From an uncultured Phocaeicola sp. (GTDB taxonomy: Bacteria; Bacteroidota; Bacteroidia; Bacteroidales; Bacteroidaceae), in the NCBI GenBank assembly GCA_944320815.1, contig CALUIZ010000011.1, positions 1 to 64,000 of the forward strand: a stretch of 64,000 nt of DNA, given 5' to 3'. The notes below the pieces were generated by a model. The model made no database searches and had not been told where the DNA came from. It saw only the letters and a program-made list of their open reading frames with translations. The stretch's first letter is position 1. Every line of letters begins with the position of its first letter. Made by a program: the position numbers and the translations under genes. Shown piece by piece: positions 18,969 to 26,233 of the stretch.

Positions 18969-20138
18969 ATGAAATTCAATTTTGACGAAGTGATTTCCCG
19001 ACGGAATACGAACTGCATCAAGTGGGACAATTCCGCTGACCCCGAAATGCTGCCCATGTGGGTGGCCGACATGGATTTCCGTACGGCTCCTGCCATTGTG
19101 GAGGCATTGCAGAAACGCGTGTCGCATGGCATATTCGGCTATACGTGTGTGCCTGACGAATATTATGAGGCGGCAATCGGCTGGCTGGACCGCCGGCACG
19201 GACTGAGGGTGCGGAAAGACTGGTTCATCTATACTTCAGGGGTGGTTCCTGCCATTTCCGCCATCGTCAAGGCGATGACAGAACCCGGCGACAAGGTGAT
19301 TCTTCAGACTCCGGTCTATAACTGCTTTTTCTCGTCCGTGCGCAATAACGGATGTGAAATAGTGAGCAATCCGTTGGTTTATGCAGACAACACCTATCAT
19401 ATGGATTATGAAGATTTGGAGCGCAAGGCATCCGATCCGCGCGTCAAGGTGCTGATACTGTGCAATCCCCACAACCCTGCCGGAAGAGTGTGGACACGTG
19501 AGGAACTGGTGAAGCTGGGGGAAATCTGTATCCGTCATAATGTGCTGGTCATCTCAGACGAAATCCATTGCGAACTGGTCTATCCGGGACACAAACACTT
19601 GCCGTTCGCTTCCATTTCGGAAGAATTTCTGAAGCATTCAGTCACCTGCATTTCTCCGAGCAAGGCCTTCAATATAGCCGGACTCCAGATAGCCAACATC
19701 ATTGCTCCTGACGATGAAATCCGCCGCCGGATTGACCGTGCCATCAATGTCAATGAAGTGTGCGACGTGAACCCGTTCGGGGTGATTGCCACCATTGCGG
19801 CATACAATGAAGGGGAGGAATGGCTGGATCAGCTCATCGGGTATATATGGGAAAACTATAAGTTCATGAAAGACTTCTGTGCGGAAAATCTGCCGGACTT
19901 TCCGCTGGCGGTGCTGGAAGGTACTTATCTTGCATGGATGGACTGTTCTGCTCTTCATATCCCCTCGGAAGAGCTGGAAGAAAGGCTCCGGAAGGAAGCG
20001 AAACTTTGGTTGAACGCGGGAGCGATGTACGGCAAGGACGGAGACAGTTTCATGCGCTGGAATCTCGCCTGTCCCCGTGAAAGGGTGGAAGACGGACTGA
20101 ACCGTTTTCTGAATTTCGTGGAGAGACACAGAGGCTAA
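18969..20138 (+). CDS. PatB/MalY-type PLP-dependent C-S lyase
   Basis: 389 residues. The opening (KFNFDEVISRRNTNCIKWD, then MLPMWVADMDFRTAPAIVEA) is diagnostic of the PatB/MalY group of class I/II aminotransferase folds. The PLP lysine is in SPSKAFNIAGLQ (about residue 233), with NPHNPAGRVW and SDEIHCELVY before it. Family members split cystathionine or cysteine to pyruvate, ammonia and a thiol or H2S. It follows a MATE pump by 16 bases. Its 3' end overlaps the convergent serine hydrolase gene by 4 bases. Confidence 0.9.
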   Translation: MKFNFDEVISRRNTNCIKWDNSADPEMLPMWVADMDFRTAPAIVEALQKRVSHGIFGYTCVPDEYYEAAIGWLDRRHGLRVRKDWFIYTSGVVPAISAIVKAMTEPGDKVILQTPVYNCFFSSVRNNGCEIVSNPLVYADNTYHMDYEDLERKASDPRVKVLILCNPHNPAGRVWTREELVKLGEICIRHNVLVISDEIHCELVYPGHKHLPFASISEEFLKHSVTCISPSKAFNIAGLQIANIIAPDDEIRRRIDRAINVNEVCDVNPFGVIATIAAYNEGEEWLDQLIGYIWENYKFMKDFCAENLPDFPLAVLEGTYLAWMDCSALHIPSEELEERLRKEAKLWLNAGAMYGKDGDSFMRWNLACPRERVEDGLNRFLNFVERHRG

Positions 20139-21292
20139 GGGTCGAGTATCTTCATGGCAATGTCCATGTAACGGATGATGTCGGTGGTCAGTTCCCGTTC
20201 ATATACGTCGCTCCGTTTATGTCCCAGACGGACCACGATGGCATCGAGAGACGGAATGGCAATGACATACTGGCCCAGCATTCCGCGCATATAAGGATTT
20301 GTCTGGTCTTTGTAGTGCATGATCCAAGTCTGGAAACCGTAATAATTGAGCGGACTCTTTCCCCATTGGTCTTTCAGATAGTTTGCGGGAGAAAGTGCTT
20401 CATTAAGGTATTTTTCCGACACGATTCGTCGGCCGTTCCAGTCTCCATGGCGGAGCATCAGCCGTGCGAAGCGTGCGACATCTCTGGCGGTGGTGTGGAA
20501 GCAGCAGAATGCTTTTTCATCACCGCCTTTCTTGTCCAGAAGCCAGTAGGCGTCATGTTCCGTCTGCATTGGTTTCCACAGTTTCTCTTCGGCATACCGG
20601 CTAAGCGTCTTTCCGGTGGCCGCTTCTATGACAAAAGCCAGTAACTGGGTTTCTCCGCTCCGGTAGGAATACTGCACTCCGGGTTCCTCGCTCACGCCGA
20701 GACCGGTCACCAAATCATAGAGGTCGTTTCCGTAATATCCGTGTGTGGTGACGGAGAACAGCGATGCGTATGACTCGTCCCAGTCCATACCTGCACTCAT
20801 CGTAAGCAGATTGCGGACAGTGACCTTTTTCTGGTTCCCTTTCGTATAATCTGGAATGTATGCGTTTACCGGGTCATCGAGACTGCGGATATGTCCCTCA
20901 TCAAGGGCAATCCCGGCCAGAAGTCCTACGATTGTTTTTGTTGCAGAATAAATGTTTGAAGTTTGTGTATCGCTCCAGCCGTTGCGATAGCTCTCAAACA
21001 GGATGCTGTCGTGTCGGATGACAAGAAACGCGACGGTTTCCAGTTCGTCCATATAATCCGCGTCATCGGGTGAAAGGAGGTGATGGTTGTAATTCTCGGC
21101 CAAGGGCCAGTGCCATACATTATCGGGATTACAGTGCACCGTATCGCGTGAGAAAGTCTCAAGGTCATCAATGACTGGCATCCAATGAACCAGAGCCTGC
21201 CGGGCATAATATGGGAGAGACAGATAAATCACTGCGAGCAGCAATATTCCTGCAGCAGTGAGTCTGAATATTCTTTTGCGTTTCATCTTCAT
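20135..21292 (-). CDS. membrane-anchored serine hydrolase, class C beta-lactamase fold
   Basis: 385 residues. An N-terminal basic patch and single span (RLTAAGILLLAVIYLSLPYY) anchor it. The serine nucleophile motif SxxK is SATKTIVG near residue 118, and YRSG (about 207) fills the YxN-like second motif. The fold is shared by penicillin-binding proteins, esterases and D-aminopeptidases, so the actual substrate is unknown; it need not give drug resistance. It has its own -7 box at 21316-21323, giving a very short leader. Confidence 0.85.
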   Translation of the reverse strand: MKMKRKRIFRLTAAGILLLAVIYLSLPYYARQALVHWMPVIDDLETFSRDTVHCNPDNVWHWPLAENYNHHLLSPDDADYMDELETVAFLVIRHDSILFESYRNGWSDTQTSNIYSATKTIVGLLAGIALDEGHIRSLDDPVNAYIPDYTKGNQKKVTVRNLLTMSAGMDWDESYASLFSVTTHGYYGNDLYDLVTGLGVSEEPGVQYSYRSGETQLLAFVIEAATGKTLSRYAEEKLWKPMQTEHDAYWLLDKKGGDEKAFCCFHTTARDVARFARLMLRHGDWNGRRIVSEKYLNEALSPANYLKDQWGKSPLNYYGFQTWIMHYKDQTNPYMRGMLGQYVIAIPSLDAIVVRLGHKRSDVYERELTTDIIRYMDIAMKILDP

Positions 21293-21315
21293 GGAGTATG
21301 AGTGTCTTCACATCC

Positions 21316-21323
21316 CAAAGATA
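21316..21323 (-). promoter_or_regulatory. -7 box for the serine hydrolase
   Basis: Minus-strand TATCTTTG, an exact TAnnTTTG element 24 bases before the start codon. It lies between the gene and the tRNA terminator. Confidence 0.45.
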
Positions 21324-21350
21324 ATCAATAGTCTTTTGAGCAGATAAAAA

Positions 21351-21384
21351 AAACCGGAAAAAATCTAATGATTTTCTCCGGTTT
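21351..21384 (-). terminator. intrinsic terminator of the tRNA-Ser/tRNA-Arg transcript
   Basis: The stem is built from 21351-21358 with 21377-21384 plus a continued 5-bp helix (21360-21364 with 21371-21375). On the minus strand it is followed by a run of seven T. It begins 5 bases after the tRNA-Arg 3' end. Confidence 0.8.
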
Positions 21385-21388
21385 CAAG

Positions 21389-21462
21389 TGATTCCGCCGC
21401 GATTCGAACGCGGGACCCACAGCTTAGAAGGCTGTTGCTCTATCCAGCTGAGCTACGGAACC
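21389..21462 (-). tRNA. tRNA-Arg (anticodon TCT)
   Basis: 74 bases fold as a cloverleaf on the minus strand: acceptor GGTTCCG with CGGAATC, D arm AGCTCAGCTGGATAGAGC, anticodon loop CTTCTAA (TCT) and T arm GCGTTCGAATCGC. CCA is not encoded. It is 27 bases downstream of tRNA-Ser in one transcript. Confidence 0.95.
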
Positions 21463-21489
21463 ATCCTTGTGAATGTTGTAAAAAATTGG

Positions 21490-21574
21490 CGGAGAGACAG
21501 GGATTCGAACCCCGGGTACCTCGCGGTACAACGGTTTTCAAGACCGCCGCAATCGACCACTCTGCCACCTCTCC
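21490..21574 (-). tRNA. tRNA-Ser (anticodon TGA)
   Basis: 85 bases with the long variable arm of a class II tRNA. The acceptor GGAGAGG pairs with TCTCTCC, the anticodon loop CTTGAAA gives TGA, and the T arm holds GGTTCGAATCC. First gene of a two-tRNA transcript. Confidence 0.95.
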
Positions 21575-21612
21575 AAAACTCCTTCTGGGAGTGCCTTTTC
21601 TCAAAAGCGTTG

Positions 21613-21643
21613 CAAAGGTACGGATGTTTTTTGAATTTGCAAA
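21613..21643 (-). promoter_or_regulatory. promoter of the tRNA-Ser/tRNA-Arg operon
   Basis: On the minus strand TTTG (21643-21640), 19 bases, then TACCTTTG (21620-21613): a full match to the Bacteroides TTTG-N19-TAnnTTTG promoter. The start would be near 21606, about 32 bases before tRNA-Ser. Confidence 0.8.
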
Positions 21644-21669
21644 CTTTTTGCTGAAAAACTTTAAAAAGA

Positions 21670-22143
21670 TTATTTCCTTGCTCCGCTTTTTGATTTGTTT
21701 TTTCCGTTATGTCGCGCACCTTTCAGCAGTTCACGGTGAAAACGCATTTCAGCCCGCTGGACATCATAGATTTTTTTTGCGGAAAGGAACTTCTTGTATT
21801 TTCTGACGTATTCCAGATCCAAGTTGTCATTGGTGATACGTGCCTGGATAATATCCTCCACGATGCGGCCGTATTCCGCTTCCGTTGTGTTCGGGTTTTT
21901 CCCTTCTCTCATCTTTTCCCATGCTTCTTGGTTGTATCTGCTTTTTTTGTCCTGGAGCTCGAAATAAAGGGGGAAAAACTTGTTTGCCTCCTCCTGCGTC
22001 AGTCCGGCGCGTCGGGTGATGAACTCCCGCTGCCGTTCACGGAATTCTTCCTTGCTCAACTGCGGTTTCTGTGCCAGCAGGCTCGGAATGCAGCAGAAAG
22101 CGAATAAAGATGACAGGAGAAAGATGGAAAATGCTTTTTTCAT
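21670..22143 (-). CDS. Spy-like periplasmic helical protein
   Basis: 157 residues from the ATG at 22143, chosen because it starts a clean signal peptide ([20 protein letters not shown], cut near LLAQ); an upstream in-frame extension overlaps the anti-sigma gene. The mature part is helical and charged: [20 protein letters not shown], then [16 protein letters not shown], resembling the LTxxQ repeats of Spy/CpxP-type proteins. This suggests a periplasmic chaperone or stress sensor, but similarity is weak. Third gene after sigma and anti-sigma, so probably part of that regulon. Confidence 0.65.
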   Translation of the reverse strand: MKKAFSIFLLSSLFAFCCIPSLLAQKPQLSKEEFRERQREFITRRAGLTQEEANKFFPLYFELQDKKSRYNQEAWEKMREGKNPNTTEAEYGRIVEDIIQARITNDNLDLEYVRKYKKFLSAKKIYDVQRAEMRFHRELLKGARHNGKNKSKSGARK

Positions 22144-22159
22144 TGTCGTAAGTCTGTTT

Positions 22160-22534
22160 TTATTTATAGATTTCAGCATCCGCATCAGTGAGATACTGAT
22201 AGAGTGTATAGTCATCCATCATGGTCTGGTTCACTATCGGGTCGATATATTCGTCGGGAAGTTCGGAGAGATTGATGCCGGGCACACCGGAATCCTGCGT
22301 GTCTTCTTTTCCCACGAATGTCTGCACCATCAGCATGATGCCACAGAACATGGCGGTCATGTATATCCACGGCTTTATGCGGGTCCATAGGGTGACGGCG
22401 GGAGTTCCAGCGGATGTCTTTTCCGGAAGTTGGTCCATCATCTGCACGGCGAAGTTTTCAAAGTAACCTTCAGGCACTTTGAACGGATTTTCCTTGCCGC
22501 ATCTGTTCAATAAGTTGGTCTCTTCCTTTTTCAT
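22160..22534 (-). CDS. putative anti-sigma factor, one membrane span
   Basis: 124 residues. The N-terminal cytoplasmic segment contains NPFKVPEGYFENFAVQMMD, a pattern common in Bacteroidales proteins encoded after ECF sigma genes. One span follows near residues 55-75 (WIYMTAMFCGIMLMVQTFV), then a short periplasmic tail. It lies 45 bases after the sigma gene and 16 bases before the Spy-like gene. The anti-sigma role is inferred from position and topology. Confidence 0.65.
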   Translation of the reverse strand: MKKEETNLLNRCGKENPFKVPEGYFENFAVQMMDQLPEKTSAGTPAVTLWTRIKPWIYMTAMFCGIMLMVQTFVGKEDTQDSGVPGINLSELPDEYIDPIVNQTMMDDYTLYQYLTDADAEIYK

Positions 22535-22579
22535 GGTCTTGTCTCTTTATTTCTTTAGACACTTTTCGGGCGAAAAGGT

Positions 22580-23131
22580 TTAATCGTTTCTCTCAAAAAA
22601 ATCTTCTATTTTCTTTACGGCATGGAAGTAGGAAGCCTTCAGTGCCCCGACACTGGTGCCCACGATTTCCGCTATCTGTTCATACTTCATTTCCTGAAAA
22701 TATTTCAGGTTGAACACGATGCGTTGTTTCTCCGGCAGAGTCATGATGGCCTTCTGGAGCATCTTCTGGGTTTCATTGCCATCGAAATACGGGTCGCTCT
22801 CCAGCCTGTTGATGAGGGCGGCATCAGCATCGTCGATTGAAAGCTGCTTTTCGGCCCGTTGTCTGTTCAGGAAATTCAGGCATTCGTTGATTGCGATGCG
22901 GTAGAGCCATGTAGACAGCTTGGCTTCTCCCCTGAAACAGTCCAGATTGTCCCAGGCCTTCATGAACGTGTTCTGGAGCAGGTCGTTGGCGTCATCGTGC
23001 GAGAACACCATGCGCCTTATCTGCCAGTAAAGCGGTTCACTGTAGGCGCGCACCACTTCTCCGAAAGCTTCCCGTTGGGTGGAAGGTTCCTGAAGGCGGA
23101 ATGCTATTTCTTTTTCGTTGTATCTGTTCAT
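22580..23131 (-). CDS. ECF-type RNA polymerase sigma factor
   Basis: 183 residues, standard for the group. Region 2 is seen in DDANDLLQNTFMKAWDNL and STWLYRIAINECLNF; region 4 in LPEKQRIVFNLKYFQEMKYE and GTSVGALKASYFHAVKKI. It directs RNA polymerase to a stress or envelope regulon. It is followed by a one-span protein and a secreted helical protein, the usual sigma/anti-sigma/effector order. Confidence 0.92.
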   Translation of the reverse strand: MNRYNEKEIAFRLQEPSTQREAFGEVVRAYSEPLYWQIRRMVFSHDDANDLLQNTFMKAWDNLDCFRGEAKLSTWLYRIAINECLNFLNRQRAEKQLSIDDADAALINRLESDPYFDGNETQKMLQKAIMTLPEKQRIVFNLKYFQEMKYEQIAEIVGTSVGALKASYFHAVKKIEDFFERND

Positions 23132-23208
23132 GCTTTTGGATTCATCGCTGGTTTATATGACAGGCAGATGCAGGTTCGGTTTAACCGGATTAGCCTTCTT
23201 TAACGTCC

Positions 23209-24123
23209 TCATACAGGGATGGTGAGGTTTTCGTCTGCCAGTATCGTGTCCGGGAATATGGCTTTCGCTTCTTTCAGTAACGCCTTCTCATCCTCATAGC
23301 GTGCCGAGAAATGGCCGATGACCAGCCGTTTCACTTTGGCATCGAGGGCTATCCGCGCGGCTTGTGCGGCGGTGGAGTGCTGGGTCTGCCTGGCCCGTGC
23401 CGCATTGTCTTCGGCAAATGTGGCCTCATGGAAAAGCAAGTCGGCTCCTTCTATCTGTTCTGCTATCCGCGGCAGGTAAGACGTGTCGGAGCAGTAGGCA
23501 TATGAGCGGGGAGGGTCGGACGGGAAGGTGAGCCGGGCATTGGGTATGACGACACCTTCCTCCGTCACGAAATCTTCTCCGTTCTTGATGCGGTTTATCA
23601 TATAGACAGGAATCCGGTAGAAGTCAATCATGTCGCGCCGGATATGGTTGGGGGTCGGCTTTTCGCGGAACAGGAATCCGCAGGTAGGCAGACGGTGTCT
23701 CAGGGGAATCGTCTCCACGCTTACCGAACGGTCGTCGTAAATCACCTCCCGTTTGCCCGGGTCAATCGGATGGAACACAACTTCAAAAGGCAGACCTTTG
23801 CAGAAGAAGTTGAGATGAGGCCTGAGCAACCGTTCCAGTTCCGGATGGGCATAAACATGAAGCTGTGCCGTGCGCTCCAGCATGCCGAATGTGGAGATAA
23901 GGCCCGTCAGGCCGAAACAATGGTCTCCGTGAAGATGGGAGATGAAGATGTGGTTCAGCCGGTTGAAGCGAAGCTGGGAACGCCGGAGATGCACCTGCGT
24001 GCCTTCTCCGCAGTCAATCATGAACAGCTTCTCCCGCACATTGACCACCTGTGAGGTCGCATTGTGCCGGAGTGTGGGCAAGGCTGAACCGCATCCTAAT
24101 ATGTGTACGTCGAATTTTTCCAT
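23209..24123 (-). CDS. rnz: ribonuclease Z
   Basis: 304 residues from the ATG at 24123, which gives the canonical start MEKFDVHILGCGSALPTLRH. Metal-binding motifs of the metallo-beta-lactamase fold are present: DCGEGTQ, HLHGDHCFGL (about residue 62), HEATFAED and VIGHFSARY. The enzyme trims the 3' end of tRNA precursors. This is relevant here because tRNA-Arg, tRNA-Ser and tRNA-Thr in this window lack an encoded CCA. Single gene on the minus strand. Confidence 0.93.
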   Translation of the reverse strand: MEKFDVHILGCGSALPTLRHNATSQVVNVREKLFMIDCGEGTQVHLRRSQLRFNRLNHIFISHLHGDHCFGLTGLISTFGMLERTAQLHVYAHPELERLLRPHLNFFCKGLPFEVVFHPIDPGKREVIYDDRSVSVETIPLRHRLPTCGFLFREKPTPNHIRRDMIDFYRIPVYMINRIKNGEDFVTEEGVVIPNARLTFPSDPPRSYAYCSDTSYLPRIAEQIEGADLLFHEATFAEDNAARARQTQHSTAAQAARIALDAKVKRLVIGHFSARYEDEKALLKEAKAIFPDTILADENLTIPV

Positions 24124-24166
24124 GCGGGACAAAGATACATGATTTTCCCGACACACAGGAAAAGAA

Positions 24167-25657
24167 TCATTCGAATTTTGTGTTCCTCATGTCGCCTGTC
24201 TCGGCAAATGCGATGTGCATTCTGAATGCATTTCTGAGCGACATCGGAGTGTGGCACGAATGTCCTTCCGAGAGTTTCAGGTAGTCCCACAGCAGTTGCT
24301 TGTAGTCGGGGTGTGCGCAGTTTTCGATGATGCAGCGCGCACGTTGCGACGGAGACTTCCCGCGCAGGTCGGCCACGCCCTGTTCGCTGACGAGGATGCG
24401 CACGTCATGTTCGGTGCTGTCCACGTGCGACACTTGGGGAACGATGGATGAAATCAGTCCGCCCTTTGCCGTCGACGGTGTGGTGAAGATGGAAAGGAAA
24501 GCGTTGCGCGCGAAGTCGCCCGACCCTCCGATTCCGTTCATCATTTTTGTGCCCGATACGTGGGTGCTGTTCACATTTCCGAAGATGTCCGCTTCCAGGG
24601 CGGTGTTCACCGCGATGATTCCCAGCCGGCGGATGAGTTCCGGATGGTTGGTGATTTCCTGCGGACGGAGCAGCACGCGGTTCCGGAAATTCTCGATGTC
24701 GGCATACATCATGTCCAGATGATCTTCCGAGAGGGTCAGTGAACTTCCGGCCACAAAGCGGATCCGCTCTTTCAGCATCAGGTCAATGACGGAGTTCTGT
24801 ATGACCTCGGTGAACATGGAGAAGGCCGGAAGCGACGGGTTGTCGCCCAGTGCGCCCAGCACGGCGTTGGCGATGTTCCCCACTCCCGACTGCAGGGGAA
24901 GGAATTCCTGGGGAATGGCTCCCCGTTTCCATTCGTTGCAGAGGAAATCGGCCACGTTGTGTCCTATCTGTATTGTGGTTTCATTGAGCGGAGTGAAAGC
25001 GGCTATATGGTCCCGTTCGTTGGTCCGGACGATTCCGACTATTTTTTTCGGGTCAATCTTCACGCCTTTCGTTCCAATCCGGTTGTTCACCTTATATATA
25101 GGTATTTCCGTGCGGTGCGGCGGCATGGCCGGCACATAAATGTCGTGCATTCCTGCGAGTTTTCCCGCATGTGCTTCGTTAAGCTCGATGATAACCTTAT
25201 CGGCCACCTGGAGCAGAGTGGGGGTGATGCCCACCGAGGTGCTGGGAATGATTTCCCCTTCTTCGGTGATGTCGGAGGCTTCAACGACGGCCACATTGAT
25301 TTTCCCGAGAAAACCGTAGCGCACGTCCTGGCCGATTTGGGAAAGGTGGAGGTCGAAATACTGTACTTCGCCACCGTTGATGGAATTGCGCATGTCCTTG
25401 TTCGACTGGAAAGGCGTGCGGAATGAAACGGCATCTGCCAATGCCAGTGCGCTGTCCACCTGATTGCCTGTGGCCCCGCCTGTAATCAGTCCTACTTTAA
25501 ATTCTTTTCCCTCGCGGTGCAACGTTTCGGCGCGTTCGGCAAGTGCGGCCGGCACAGCTTTCGGAGTACCTACGGAAGAAAATCCACCGATGCCCACTGT
25601 GTCGCCATGGTGGATGTATGCGGCCGCTTCTGCGGCAGAAATAAATGGAAGTTTCAT
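24167..25657 (-). CDS. acetyl-CoA hydrolase/transferase family protein (probable succinate:acetate CoA-transferase)
   Basis: 496 residues, the length of the Cat1/ScpC group. Typical segments are GIGGFSSVGTPKAVPAALAE at the start, GVGNIANAVLGALGD mid-protein, GGSGDFARNAFLSIF and EQGVADLRGKSPSQRA near the end. Members move CoA between acetate, succinate and propionate, which fits the succinate/propionate fermentation of Bacteroidales. Single gene with a well-formed promoter at 25702-25733. Confidence 0.88.
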   Translation of the reverse strand: MKLPFISAAEAAAYIHHGDTVGIGGFSSVGTPKAVPAALAERAETLHREGKEFKVGLITGGATGNQVDSALALADAVSFRTPFQSNKDMRNSINGGEVQYFDLHLSQIGQDVRYGFLGKINVAVVEASDITEEGEIIPSTSVGITPTLLQVADKVIIELNEAHAGKLAGMHDIYVPAMPPHRTEIPIYKVNNRIGTKGVKIDPKKIVGIVRTNERDHIAAFTPLNETTIQIGHNVADFLCNEWKRGAIPQEFLPLQSGVGNIANAVLGALGDNPSLPAFSMFTEVIQNSVIDLMLKERIRFVAGSSLTLSEDHLDMMYADIENFRNRVLLRPQEITNHPELIRRLGIIAVNTALEADIFGNVNSTHVSGTKMMNGIGGSGDFARNAFLSIFTTPSTAKGGLISSIVPQVSHVDSTEHDVRILVSEQGVADLRGKSPSQRARCIIENCAHPDYKQLLWDYLKLSEGHSCHTPMSLRNAFRMHIAFAETGDMRNTKFE

Positions 25658-25701
25658 GTTCTGGATTCAGCTAAACAGTTAGTTTTATAAAATATTGTCG
25701 G

Positions 25702-25733
25702 CAAAATTAGAATAACTATTTTAAATTATCAAT
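25702..25733 (-). promoter_or_regulatory. promoter of the CoA-transferase gene
   Basis: On the minus strand ATTG (25733-25730), 20 bases, then TAATTTTG (25709-25702), close to the Bacteroides consensus. The start would be near 25695, 38 bases before the gene. The rest of 25658-25955 is A+T-rich with no gene seen. Confidence 0.6.
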
Positions 25734-25955
25734 AGATTTTGATTATTTTATTTCATTTTGATATTCGCTTTGCGAGAATGGGAGGGCGAAAAGGTGAATG
25801 TTTTTTGTGTTGTCCGCTTGCTTCAATTGAAATGTCCGCATGTTTTGGTTGAAATATCCGTGTGTCTGGATAGGAATAGCCTGTTGTTTTTTAAGGCAGG
25901 AAACGACTGTCTGTAGGGCACTTATAAAATATCTTCAAAAAATATTTCGTTTTGT

Positions 25956-25986
25956 TTTGCATATTTCAAGAAAGCGTGTATCTTTG
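25956..25986 (+). promoter_or_regulatory. promoter of tRNA-Thr
   Basis: TTTG (25956-25959), 19 bases, then TATCTTTG (25979-25986): a full match to the Bacteroides consensus, 24 bases ahead of the tRNA. Confidence 0.85.
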
Positions 25987-26010
25987 CACACGTTTTCGGA
26001 AGGGAACAAT

Positions 26011-26083
26011 GCCGAAATAACTCAGTTGGTAGAGTAACTCATTCGTAATGAGTAAGTCGCGGGTTCGAGTCCCGCTTTCGGCT
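26011..26083 (+). tRNA. tRNA-Thr (anticodon CGT)
   Basis: 73 bases fold as a cloverleaf: acceptor GCCGAAA with TTTCGGC, D arm ACTCAGTTGGTAGAGT, anticodon stem CTCAT/ATGAG with loop TCGTA region giving CGT, and T arm GGGTTCGAGTCCC. CCA is not encoded. Confidence 0.95.
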
Positions 26084-26106
26084 CAAATCGTGAGAATGGT
26101 TTGGTG

Positions 26107-26141
26107 GGTAAATTGCTGGTTGCTGGCGATTTACCTTTTTT
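26107..26141 (+). terminator. intrinsic terminator of tRNA-Thr
   Basis: GGTAAAT (26107-26113) pairs with ATTTACC (26129-26135), followed by six T. It closes the single-tRNA transcript 24 bases after the tRNA. Confidence 0.7.
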
Positions 26142-26233
26142 GTTATATGGCTACATAAGGGGATTGCATGAAAATCTCGGTTAGCCTGTATCAAACAAAG
26201 AATGTCAGTAAAACAAGAATGATTATGGGGCAA

